Assembly (NCBI GenBank): GCA_020402585.1
Contig: JADBZH010000032.1
Span: 1 to 45,221 of the forward strand
Origin: Phenylobacterium sp.
GTDB lineage: Bacteria > Pseudomonadota > Alphaproteobacteria > Caulobacterales > Caulobacteraceae
Length of the DNA: 45,221 nt
Reading direction: 5' to 3'
Shown: piece by piece, positions 15,398-24,579 of the stretch
How positions within the stretch are numbered: the stretch's first letter is position 1
Layout of the letters: every line of letters begins with the position of its first letter
Made by a program: the position numbers and the translations under genes
Notes under the pieces: model-generated
Databases searched by the model: none
The model's input: only the letters and a program-made list of their open reading frames with translations
Told to the model about the DNA's origin: nothing

Positions 15398-15814
15398 CTA
15401 AGGTTCCCCATCCGCCGAGGGTGAAGGGGCGTTCTCGGCGTCTGGCGGGTCGGACGGCGGTGTCCCGGCAGGCGGGGCGGCCTCGGGCGCTGGACCCTGC
15501 GGAAGATCCTCTGGCGGCGCCGGAGCGGCCTCCTCCTCCTCCCATGCGGGCGGCGGCGGGATGGAGCCCGGGGGCGGCTGGAGGGAGTCTGTGCCGACGA
15601 CATGGTCGGGGACCGGGCCGATCCCGGTCCAGCCGCCGCCGTTCCATCCGCCCGTCGGATCGGCGCCGCCGAAGGGTCCGCCCGGAGGGCCGTTGAAGCC
15701 GGGGGGCTCGAAGGCCGGATCCGGCCGGAAGTCTGCGGGCTGCGGGCGCAGCAGGGCGCCGGCGATCAGGCCAAGGCAGGCGAAGGCGACCGCCCCGGCC
15801 AGTTCAACCTTCAT
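15398..15814 (-). CDS. Proline-rich membrane-anchored hypothetical protein
   Basis: A 138-residue protein with one N-terminal hydrophobic segment (VELAGAVAFACLGLIAGALL, residues 3-22) followed by a long Pro/Gly/Ala/Glu-rich tail (for example PPPPAWEEEEAAPAPPEDLP). The tail is probably disordered and periplasmic. Its ATG overlaps the TGA of the upstream alpha/beta hydrolase in an ATGA, so the two are translationally coupled. No known family is recognised. The low-complexity tail makes the exact C-terminus less certain, but the coupling supports the gene as real. Confidence 0.62.
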   Translation of the reverse strand: MKVELAGAVAFACLGLIAGALLRPQPADFRPDPAFEPPGFNGPPGGPFGGADPTGGWNGGGWTGIGPVPDHVVGTDSLQPPPGSIPPPPAWEEEEAAPAPPEDLPQGPAPEAAPPAGTPPSDPPDAENAPSPSADGEP

Positions 15815-16704
15815 GCCGCCCGGCGGACGGCCCGCTCGATCAGGTCGCAGACCGTCGGGACCAGGGGCGCGGGGATGTTGTGCCCCATGGCCTCGAGCAC
15901 GTGCATCTCGGCGCCGGGCACGCAGGCGGCGGTGTCATGGCCGCCCTCGACGGGCACCAGGGGATCGTCGGCCCCGTGGATGACCAAGGTGGGCGCGGTG
16001 ATGCGCCGCAGGGCCTCGCGCCGGTCGCCGCTGCCCAGGATGGCCGCGTACTGGCGCAGGAAGCCGACGGGATAGTAGGCGCGCCGGAAGGAGGCCTCGA
16101 TCCCGGCGCGCTCGGCCGCCTCGTCATGCAGGCCGGCGGGGCCCGCCATCACCCGGGCGGACTTCAGGCCATGCTCGAGGAAGGCGTCCAGGTCCTGGTG
16201 CGGATCCGGCCCCCGGTTGACCAGGAAGGCCACGGCCTCGGGCTTGGCGGGCGGCAGGGTGGGATTGCCCGTGGTGGACATGATCGAGGTCAGGGACCGC
16301 ACCCGGTGCGGATGCTCGGCGGCCAGCATCTGGACGATCATGCCCCCCATGGAGGCGCCGACCACATGGGCCGAGCTGAAGCCCAGGCCCTCGATCACCC
16401 CGGCGGCGTCGGCGGCCATGTCGGACAGGAAGTAGGGCACGTCCGGCCGGCGGCCCTCGCGGACGGCCTTGGCGACGTCGCCAATGCTGGGCGGCGGGGC
16501 GTCATCGAAGCGGTGGGACAGGCCCACGTCGCGGTTGTCGAACCGCACGACGCGATAGCCGCGCCCGGCCAGGTCGCCGACCATGTCCATGGACCAGCGG
16601 ATCATCTGGGCGCCCAGGCCCATCACCAGGACAATGGGCTCGCCGCCTTCGGGTCCGTGGATGTCGTACTCGATCCCGATGCCGTTCGCCGTCAGCCGCG
16701 CCAT
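15811..16704 (-). CDS. Alpha/beta hydrolase
   Basis: A 297-residue alpha/beta-hydrolase-fold enzyme. The nucleophile elbow GASMGG puts the serine at S118, the acid is in GADDPLVP, and H275 (MGHNIP) completes the triad. The oxyanion region reads VLVMGLGAQM, and the fold resembles esterases such as the EstB/aclacinomycin-methylesterase-like group that act on small esters in the cytoplasm. AGGAG upstream supports ATG 16704; the frame's earlier ATG at 16758 overlaps the helicase stop region. It lies just downstream of the UvrD-family gene (58 nt) and is coupled to the proline-rich membrane protein that follows. Substrate unknown. Confidence 0.9.
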   Translation of the reverse strand: MARLTANGIGIEYDIHGPEGGEPIVLVMGLGAQMIRWSMDMVGDLAGRGYRVVRFDNRDVGLSHRFDDAPPPSIGDVAKAVREGRRPDVPYFLSDMAADAAGVIEGLGFSSAHVVGASMGGMIVQMLAAEHPHRVRSLTSIMSTTGNPTLPPAKPEAVAFLVNRGPDPHQDLDAFLEHGLKSARVMAGPAGLHDEAAERAGIEASFRRAYYPVGFLRQYAAILGSGDRREALRRITAPTLVIHGADDPLVPVEGGHDTAACVPGAEMHVLEAMGHNIPAPLVPTVCDLIERAVRRAA

Positions 16705-16762
16705 GTCCGTCTCCTGTGAAGTTGGCGGCACGATGGCGCGCCGGCCGCCGGCCCGCAAGCGC

Positions 16763-19123
16763 TCAGGCCTTGGCGACGAAGCTGTCGAGCACCTTCTTCT
16801 CGCCGGCCTTGTCGAAGGCCACGGTCAGCTTGGAGCCCTCAGCGACGAGGACCCGGCCATAGCCGAACTTCTGGTGGAAGACCCGGTCGCCCCGGGCGTA
16901 GGCGCTGGCCTGGGGATCGGAGACGGCGAGGAGCTTGCCCTCGCCCTCAATGACGGCCTTGCGGTTGACGGGGGCGGCCGGACGGGGCCGGTCCTGGGCC
17001 CGCCGCCAGCCGGGGGAATCGTAGCCGGAGCCAAAGGCCGGGGTCTCGTCCCAACGGCTCGACGCCGCCTGCATGCCCGGCCCGCCGCTGAAATAGCCGG
17101 TCTCGGAGACGGCCTCCACATGGGCCTCGGGCAGTTCGTCGACGAAGCGGCTGGGCAGCTGGCTGGTCCAGCGGCCATAGACGAGGCGGTTGGCGGCGAA
17201 GCTGATCCGCGCCGACTTCCGCGCCCGGGTCAGGCCGACATAGGCCAGGCGCCGCTCTTCCTCGAGGCCCTTCTCCCCGGTCTCATCCAGGCTGCGCTGG
17301 GAGGGAAAGACCCCTTCCTCCCAGCCGGGCAGGAAGACGAGGGGGAATTCCAGCCCCTTGGCCGAGTGCAGGGTCATGATCTGCACGGCGTCAGCCTGGG
17401 GGCCCCGGTCCATGTCCATGACCAGGGAGACGTGTTCGAGATAGGCCTGCAGGGTGTCGAAGGCGTCCATGGACTGGACCAGTTCCTTCAGGTTCTCCAG
17501 CCGGGTCTGGGCGGTGGGGGTGCGGTCGGCGCGCAGGGCGTCGGTGTAGCCGCTCTCCTCCAGGATGGCCTCGGTCACGCGGGCGTGGTGGGTGTCGCGG
17601 GCCAGGGCTGTCCAGCGGTCCAGGTCGCGCAGGAAGGTCGCCAGGGAGGTGCGGGTGCGGGCCGGCAGCTCGTCGGTGACGGCGGCCTCGCGGGCGGCGG
17701 CCAGGGCCGAGACGCCTGAGGCCCGGGCGATCTGGAACAGCTTCTGGACCGAGGCCTCGCCGATCCCCCGCCGGGGCGTGTTGATGATGCGCTCGAAGGC
17801 CAGGTCGTCGTCCGGCGACTGGACCAGGCGCAGATAGGCGTGGGCGTCGCGGATCTCGGCCCGCTCGAAGAAGCGCGGTCCGCCCACCACCGTGTAGGGG
17901 ATGGACATGAGGACGAAGCGTTCCTCGAAGGCGCGCATCTGGAAGGAGGCCCGGACCAGGATGGCCATGTCGCGATAGACGAGGGGCGCCTCGTCGCGCT
18001 CGCCCCGATGGGCGCGCTCGATCTCCTCGGCCACCAGCCGGCTCTCGGCCTCGCCGTCCCAGACCCCGCGCACCAGGACCTTGGCCCCGCCCTCGGCCTC
18101 GGTCCAGAGGGTCTTGCCCAGCCGGCCGCGGTTGGCGGCGATCAGGCCTGAGGCGGCCCCCAGGATGTGGGCGGTGGAGCGGTAGTTGCGCTCCAGGCGG
18201 ATGACCTTGGCGCCCGGGAAGTCCTTTTCGAAGCGCAGGATGTTGTCCACCTCGGCGCCGCGCCAGCCATAGATGGACTGGTCGTCATCGCCCACGCAGC
18301 AGACATTGCCCCGCGACTGGCCCAGCAGGCGCAGCCAGAGGTACTGGGCGACATTGGTGTCCTGGTACTCGTCCACCAGGATGTAGCGGAAGCGGCGGTG
18401 GTACTCCTCCAGGATGTCCGGCCGGGCCTGGAGCAGGGTCAGGTTGTGCAGCAGGAGGTCGCCGAAGTCGCAGGCGTTCAGCACCCGCAGGCGCTCCTGG
18501 TAGCCGCGGTAGAGCTCCTGCACCTTGTTGCCGGCGAAGCCCGCGCCCTCGGAGGAGGGCAGCTTTTCGGGCGTCCAGCCGCGGTTCTTCCAGTGGTCGA
18601 TCAGGCCGGCCAGGGCCTTGGGCGTCCACCGCTTCACGTCGATGTTCGCCGCCTCCATCACCTGCTTGATCAGGCGCTCCTGGTCGTCGGTGTCGAGGAT
18701 GGTGAAGGTGGACTTCAGGCCGACGATCTCGGCGTGACGGCGCAGGATCTGGGCGGCGATGGAGTGGAAGGTGCCCAGCCAGCGCAGGCCCTCGGCCTCG
18801 GGGCCCAGGATGGCGGCCAGGCGCTCGCGCATCTCGCGCGCGGCCTTGTTGGTGAAGGTGACGGCCAGGATCTCCCAGGGCCGGGCCCGGCCGGTGGCGA
18901 GGATGTGGGCCAGCCGCGTGGTCAGGACCCGGGTCTTGCCCGTGCCCGCGCCCGCCAGCACCAGGACGGCGCCGTCGACGGCCTCCACGGCCTCGCGCTG
19001 CTCGGGGTTCAGGCCCTTGAGATAGTCCGGCTCGGTCCCGGCGCGAAGACCCGCGCTGGCCCTCTGGCTGAGGGTGAGGCCGCGCTCCGCCTCAGGTCCG
19101 TCGTGTGATTCCGTCTCCGACAT
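16763..19123 (-). CDS. uvrD: UvrD/PcrA-type ATP-dependent DNA helicase
   Basis: A 786-residue superfamily 1A 3'-5' DNA helicase used in nucleotide-excision and mismatch repair and in clearing RecA filaments. The motifs run in order: Walker A LAGAGTGKT (56-64), motif Ia VTFTNKAAREM, Walker B VDEYQDTN, motif III GDDDQSIYGWRGA, motif IV ERNYRST, motif V QIMTLHSAKGLEFPLVFLPG and motif VI RRLAYVGLTRARK. The C-terminal segment GDRVFHQKFGYGRVL is the Tudor-like RNA-polymerase-binding domain of PcrA/UvrD. Full length for the family. There is no obvious ribosome binding site before ATG 19123. UvrD and PcrA names are interchangeable here; a Rep-type function is less likely because of the C-terminal domain. 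Confidence 0.95.
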   Translation of the reverse strand: MSETESHDGPEAERGLTLSQRASAGLRAGTEPDYLKGLNPEQREAVEAVDGAVLVLAGAGTGKTRVLTTRLAHILATGRARPWEILAVTFTNKAAREMRERLAAILGPEAEGLRWLGTFHSIAAQILRRHAEIVGLKSTFTILDTDDQERLIKQVMEAANIDVKRWTPKALAGLIDHWKNRGWTPEKLPSSEGAGFAGNKVQELYRGYQERLRVLNACDFGDLLLHNLTLLQARPDILEEYHRRFRYILVDEYQDTNVAQYLWLRLLGQSRGNVCCVGDDDQSIYGWRGAEVDNILRFEKDFPGAKVIRLERNYRSTAHILGAASGLIAANRGRLGKTLWTEAEGGAKVLVRGVWDGEAESRLVAEEIERAHRGERDEAPLVYRDMAILVRASFQMRAFEERFVLMSIPYTVVGGPRFFERAEIRDAHAYLRLVQSPDDDLAFERIINTPRRGIGEASVQKLFQIARASGVSALAAAREAAVTDELPARTRTSLATFLRDLDRWTALARDTHHARVTEAILEESGYTDALRADRTPTAQTRLENLKELVQSMDAFDTLQAYLEHVSLVMDMDRGPQADAVQIMTLHSAKGLEFPLVFLPGWEEGVFPSQRSLDETGEKGLEEERRLAYVGLTRARKSARISFAANRLVYGRWTSQLPSRFVDELPEAHVEAVSETGYFSGGPGMQAASSRWDETPAFGSGYDSPGWRRAQDRPRPAAPVNRKAVIEGEGKLLAVSDPQASAYARGDRVFHQKFGYGRVLVAEGSKLTVAFDKAGEKKVLDSFVAKA

Positions 19124-19156
19124 GGGAACGGATGTAGCACGCGCGGGGCGGGGGAT

Positions 19157-19360
19157 TCAGCCCTTCGACTTCAGGGCTGCGACCCGGCAGGCCGAGGCGA
19201 GGGGGCGCTCGCCGCGTCCGGCGTCGATCTCGGCCACCAGGGCGGACAGGCGCAGGCCGCGGGCGGCGGCCAGGGTCTCCAGGACCGCCCAGAATTCAGG
19301 CTCCAGCGCCAGGGAGGTGGCGTGGCCGGCCAGGTTGAGGGAGCGCTTCATAAGGGTCAT
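19157..19360 (-). CDS. Ribbon-helix-helix domain protein
   Basis: A 67-residue protein (64 if started at the ATG at 19351) matching the small alphaproteobacterial ribbon-helix-helix family. A short beta-strand (KRSLNLAGHATSLALE) is followed by two helices (PEFWAVLETLAAARGLRLSA and LVAEIDAGR). These proteins form dimers and probably bind DNA. Both ATGs (19360 and 19351) are possible; neither has a strong ribosome binding site. It lies just upstream of uvrD. In related genomes as I recall them such a gene often stands next to a DUF4169 gene; here the DUF4169 gene lies about 1.1 kb away, with coq4 on the opposite strand between them. Confidence 0.8.
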   Translation of the reverse strand: MTLMKRSLNLAGHATSLALEPEFWAVLETLAAARGLRLSALVAEIDAGRGERPLASACRVAALKSKG

Positions 19361-19462
19361 GCCCCGTCAGGATTACATCATGCAGGCGGTGGACGGCAGG
19401 CCCTTGAATCCCTTTCGCCGCAGGTTTACTTCCCGGCAACTTAGCACTGTTTAGTGGACGCC

Positions 19463-20206
19463 ATGACCGCCGACGTTCTGACCGCCGACACCCCCCTCCC
19501 GAAGCCCCGCCGCGACTGGGGCGCCGCCCTGAAGGCCCTGCGCCGCCTGCTGCGCGACAAGGAGGACACCCGCCAGGTCTTCGAGATCATGCGGGCCCTG
19601 ACCGGCGACTCCATGAACGAGAACTACCGGCGGCTCTACACCACGCCCCGGGGCGGCCGGATCGCCTACCAGCGGGTCGAGCTGGCCCGCAAGCTGATGG
19701 ATGACGCCTGGCTCGACACCTTCCCTGAGGGGTCCGTCGGCGCGGCCTACCGTCACTTCATCCGCAGCCAGCAGATCTCCGCCGACGGCCTGGCCGAGGT
19801 CAGCCGTGAGACGGGCAGCGAGATCGACACCCCGCACCCCGTGGCCTGGATGGCCCGGCGCACCCGCGACGTCCACGACGTCTGGCATGTCCTGAGCGGC
19901 TATGGCCGGGACGGCCTGGGCGAGGCCTGTCTGGTGGCCTTCTCCTATCCCCAGACCCGCAGCCTGGGCTGGGCCCTGATCGCCCTGGGCGCGGTCTCCC
20001 GCACGCGCAAGGGCAAGTATCCCTACGCTCGGGCCATCGTGCAGGGCTACCGGCGCGGCAAGGCGGCCGGTTGGTTGCTGGGCGAGGACTACGAGGCCCT
20101 CTTCGCCGAACCCCTGGAGGCGGCCCGCCGCCGCCTGGGCATCACCCCGCCGACGATCTACGACTCCATCCCCCCGGAAGCGCGCGACATCATCCCGGCG
20201 GTGTGA
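19463..20206 (+). CDS. coq4: Coq4-family ubiquinone biosynthesis protein
   Basis: A 247-residue Coq4-like protein. The family's metal-binding signature HDxxH-N11-E is intact: HDVWHVLSGYGRDGLGE, about residues 138-154. In eukaryotes Coq4 organises the coenzyme Q complex and acts on the C1 position of the Q ring; the bacterial homologue is assumed to serve ubiquinone biosynthesis at the membrane. I give the ATG start at 19463; a GTG nine bases upstream (19454) is in frame and equally possible, since neither has a clear ribosome binding site. It stands alone on the plus strand between minus-strand genes and is followed by two structured repeats. Confidence 0.9.
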   Translation: MTADVLTADTPLPKPRRDWGAALKALRRLLRDKEDTRQVFEIMRALTGDSMNENYRRLYTTPRGGRIAYQRVELARKLMDDAWLDTFPEGSVGAAYRHFIRSQQISADGLAEVSRETGSEIDTPHPVAWMARRTRDVHDVWHVLSGYGRDGLGEACLVAFSYPQTRSLGWALIALGAVSRTRKGKYPYARAIVQGYRRGKAAGWLLGEDYEALFAEPLEAARRRLGITPPTIYDSIPPEARDIIPAV

Positions 20207-20230
20207 GGGAAGGGGAGCGACGGCGAGGCC

Positions 20231-20342
20231 GTTGACCCCCTCAGTCAGCTTCGCTGACAGCTCCCCCTGATGGGGAGCAATTACCGATCAATTCCTCTCC
20301 CCAGGGGGAGGTGGACCGCGCAGCGGGCCGGAGGGGGTCAGC
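20231..20342 (+). repeat. Structured intergenic repeat, copy B1
   Basis: Bounded by GTTGACCCCCTC and GGAGGGGGTCAGC. The stems are GTCAGC-TTC-GCTGAC, GCTCCCC-CTGAT-GGGGAGC (loop variant), CCTCTCCCC-A-GGGGGAGG (one wobble pair) and CCGC-GCA-GCGG. It starts 25 nt after the coq4 stop and is linked to B2 by TGAGGCGCC. Confidence 0.9.
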
Positions 20343-20351
20343 TGAGGCGCC

Positions 20352-20462
20352 GTTGACCCCCTCACCGACCTTCGGTCGGAGCTCCCCCTTGGGGGAGCAA
20401 TTGAGTTCTAATTCCTCCCCCCAGGGGGAGGTGGCGCGCGCAGCGCGACGGAGGGGGTCAGC
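20352..20462 (+). repeat. Structured intergenic repeat, copy B2
   Basis: Tandem partner of B1. Its first stem is CCGACC-TTC-GGTCGG and its last is CGCGC-GCA-GCGCG. Both differ in sequence from the usual stems but keep full pairing. It ends 11 nt before the convergent DUF4169 stop codon. Confidence 0.9.
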
Positions 20463-20472
20463 TGCGGCGCCG

Positions 20473-20646
20473 TTACGGCTCCAGGCGCTTGCCGTCCAGG
20501 CTTCGGGCGGCGCGGGCGGTTTCGGACTTCGCCTGCGCCTTCTCGGCCTTGGTGCGGCCGAAGGCGACGCGGTTCTCGGCGGCCTGGGCCTTTTCCGCCG
20601 CCTTCGCCCGGGCCTTGCGGGCCTTGGAGAGGCTGACGAGCGTCAT
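20473..20646 (-). CDS. Small DUF4169 family protein
   Basis: A 57-residue, highly charged helical protein: MTLVSLSKARKARAKAAEKA, then QAAENRVAFGRTKAEKAQAK, ending ARSLDGKRLEP. The pattern KARKARAKA...NRVAFGRTKAEK...RSLDGKRLE matches DUF4169, a short alphaproteobacterial family of unknown function. Its ATG lies 2 nt after the stop of the aminotransferase gene, so it is the second gene of that transcript. The gene is short enough to be missed by routine length cut-offs. Partnership with the ribbon-helix-helix protein at 19157-19360 is suggested by usual co-occurrence, recalled and not checked. Confidence 0.82.
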   Translation of the reverse strand: MTLVSLSKARKARAKAAEKAQAAENRVAFGRTKAEKAQAKSETARAARSLDGKRLEP

Positions 20647-20648
20647 CG

Positions 20649-22717
<2,069 letters not shown>

Positions 22718-22738
22718 GGCGACGCGGAGCCGGCCTAT

Positions 22739-22799
22739 TTGCGCAAGGTTCTTGCCGAATGGGGCCTCCAGACGAAACTTTGCGCAAGACTCTTGCGCA
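22739..22799. promoter_or_regulatory. Two 18-nt dyads upstream of leuA
   Basis: The unit TTGCGCAAG-N3-CTTGC occurs twice, at 22739-22756 (TTGCGCAAGGTTCTTGCC) and 22780-22797 (TTGCGCAAGACTCTTGCG). The start-to-start spacing is 41 bp, about four helical turns. The second is a perfect inverted repeat of TGCGCAAG around ACT (22781-22799) and covers the predicted -35 box. This looks like a pair of operators for a dimeric regulator of leuA; I cannot name the regulator. Confidence 0.55.
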
Positions 22800-22821
22800 G
22801 TAGCCGCCAAATCGCTATGAA
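22793..22821 (+). promoter_or_regulatory. Candidate sigma-70 promoter of leuA
   Basis: TTGCGC (22793-22798), 17 bp, then TATGAA (22816-22821) fits a -35/-10 pair with ideal spacing. Transcription would start about 7 nt later, at the ATG of the leader peptide at 22829. Confidence 0.5.
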
Positions 22822-22828
22822 CCTCCCC

Positions 22829-22882
22829 ATGATCGCGGTTGCGCCCCTTCTTGGCCTTCAGCGGGGGCTTAGTCGCCCCTGA
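22829..22882 (+). CDS. Putative leucine leader peptide of leuA (leuL-like)
   Basis: A 17-residue frame, MIAVAPLLGLQRGLSRP, ends 98 nt before leuA. It holds four leucines, all encoded by CTT, a codon that is uncommon in this GC-rich sequence where CTG and CTC dominate. The promoter at 22793-22821 would put the transcript start at its ATG, so it would be translated leaderless; the alphaproteobacterial trpL leader of Sinorhizobium is a known leaderless precedent. An in-frame ATG at 22817 falls inside the -10 box. This is the expected design for leucine-dependent attenuation, but it is an inference from one sequence. Confidence 0.55.
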   Translation: MIAVAPLLGLQRGLSRP

Positions 22883-22927
22883 GCGCCTCTTCAGGCTGCG
22901 CGACATCGCGGCCGGGCGTTTCAGGGG
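22841..22927 (+). promoter_or_regulatory. Attenuator-like set of alternative RNA stems before leuA
   Basis: Four segments can pair in mutually exclusive ways: GCCCC (22843-22847) with GGGGC (22864-22868); that GGGGC with GCCCC (22875-22879); and CCCCTGA (22876-22882) with TCAGGGG (22921-22927). The first two overlap the leucine codons of the leader peptide, as in classical 1:2, 2:3, 3:4 attenuators. The weak point is that no U-tract follows the last stem, so any termination would not be of the simple intrinsic type. Confidence 0.4.
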
Positions 22928-22980
22928 ATGACCCTCACACCCGACCTGATTAAGACCCCCCGCGAACCGCGAGACACACC

Positions 22981-24576
22981 ATGAATATGACTTCATCCGA
23001 CGCCCAGGCTGCGTCCCCCGTTCATGACCCCAAGGACCGGGTCATTGTCTTCGACACCACCATGCGCGATGGCGAGCAGTCGCCCGGCGCCTCCATGTCC
23101 CTGGAGGAGAAGCTGGAGCTGGCCAAGATCCTCGAGGACATGCGGGTCGACGTGATCGAGGCGGGCTTCCCCATCGCCTCCAACGGCGATTTCGAGTCCG
23201 TCCGGCGGATTTCCGAGATCGTCACCGAGAGCACGGTCTGCGGCCTGGCCCGGGCCGGGCAGGCCGACATCGAGCGCTGCGCCGAGGCCATCCGCCCGGC
23301 GAAGCGCGGCCGCATCCACACCTTCATCTCCACCAGCCCGGTCCACATGAAGTGGAAGCTGCAGATGGAGCCCGAGACGGTGCTGGAGATGGTGACCAAG
23401 TCGGTGGCCCACGCCCGCAATCTGTGCGGCGACGTGGAGTGGTCGGCCGAGGACGCCACCCGGACCGAGCGCGACTTCCTGCGGCGCTGCGTCGAGGCGG
23501 CCATCCGCGCCGGGGCCACCACGATCAACATCCCCGACACCGTCGGCTACACCTATCCCTCCGAGTACGAGGCGGTCTTCCGCGACCTGATCGAGAACGT
23601 ACCCGGCGCGGACAAGGTGATCTTCTCCACCCACTGCCACAACGATCTGGGCCTGGCCGTCGCCAACAGCCTGGCCGGCGTGCAGGGCGGCGCCCGGCAG
23701 GTCGAGGTCGCCGTCAACGGCATGGGCGAGAGGGCCGGCAACGCCGCCCTTGAGGAGGTGGTCATGGCCCTGAAGGTGCGCGGCGACCGGCTGCTCTATG
23801 AGACCGGCGTCCAGACCCAGCACATCACCCGGGCCAGCCGCTATGTCTCGGCCATCACCGGCTTTCCGGTGCAGTACAACAAGGCCATCGTCGGCAAGAA
23901 CGCCTTCGCCCACGAGAGCGGCATCCACCAGGACGGGATGCTGAAGAACGCCGAGACCTACGAGATCATGCGCCCGGAGGATGTGGGGCAGGGCGGCACC
24001 AACCTGGTCATGGGCAAGCACTCCGGCCGCCACGCCTTCCGCGAGAAGCTGAAGGGCCTGGGCTATGAGCTGGGCCAGAACGCCCTGAACGAGGCCTTCC
24101 AGCGCTTCAAGGACCTGGCCGACAAGAAGAAGGACGTCTACGACGACGACATCGTCGCCCTGGTCGACGACGCCCTGGCCTCGGGCGCCGACCGCATCCA
24201 GGTGAAGAGCCTGCGGGTGGTGGCCGGCACCGAAGGGCCGCAGACGGCGGACCTGGTCCTGACCGTCGACGGCGAGGAGCGGGTGGCCGCCGCCACGGGC
24301 GACGGTCCGGTGGACGCGGTCTTCCACGCCATCCGCCAGGCCGTGCCGCACGAGAGCGACCTGCGTCTTTTCCAGGTGCACGCCGTGACCGAAGGCACGG
24401 ACGCCCAGGCCCAGGTCTCGGTCCGGCTGGAGGAGGATGGCCGCATCGCCACCGGCCAGGCGGCGGACACCGACACCCTGACCGCCTCGGCCAAGGCCTA
24501 TGTCAACGCACTGAACAACCTCATCGCCCGCCGGGAGAAGACGGCGCCGGCCTCGCGCATCGCCAGCGGGTTCTGA
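22981..24576 (+). CDS. leuA: 2-isopropylmalate synthase
   Basis: A 531-residue enzyme catalysing the first committed step of leucine biosynthesis, condensing 2-ketoisovalerate with acetyl-CoA. The TIM-barrel catalytic domain carries DTTMRDGEQSPG (25-36), the metal ligands in STHCHNDLGLAVANS, the glycine-rich VNGMGERAGNAALEE and the subdomain signature HESGIHQDGMLKN. The C-terminal third (about 390-525) is the LeuA dimer domain that binds leucine for feedback inhibition. Length is normal. ATG 22981 has no strong ribosome binding site, and a second ATG six bases on is possible. Upstream are paired dyads, a promoter and a leucine-rich leader frame; a GTG-started permease gene follows after only 3 nt. 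Confidence 0.96.
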   Translation: MNMTSSDAQAASPVHDPKDRVIVFDTTMRDGEQSPGASMSLEEKLELAKILEDMRVDVIEAGFPIASNGDFESVRRISEIVTESTVCGLARAGQADIERCAEAIRPAKRGRIHTFISTSPVHMKWKLQMEPETVLEMVTKSVAHARNLCGDVEWSAEDATRTERDFLRRCVEAAIRAGATTINIPDTVGYTYPSEYEAVFRDLIENVPGADKVIFSTHCHNDLGLAVANSLAGVQGGARQVEVAVNGMGERAGNAALEEVVMALKVRGDRLLYETGVQTQHITRASRYVSAITGFPVQYNKAIVGKNAFAHESGIHQDGMLKNAETYEIMRPEDVGQGGTNLVMGKHSGRHAFREKLKGLGYELGQNALNEAFQRFKDLADKKKDVYDDDIVALVDDALASGADRIQVKSLRVVAGTEGPQTADLVLTVDGEERVAAATGDGPVDAVFHAIRQAVPHESDLRLFQVHAVTEGTDAQAQVSVRLEEDGRIATGQAADTDTLTASAKAYVNALNNLIARREKTAPASRIASGF

Positions 24577-24579
24577 GCC

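Noticed and set aside
20231..20462. Repeats considered as a CRISPR array
   Set aside because: Units are over 100 bp, structured, in pairs, with 9-nt linkers and no unique spacers or cas genes.
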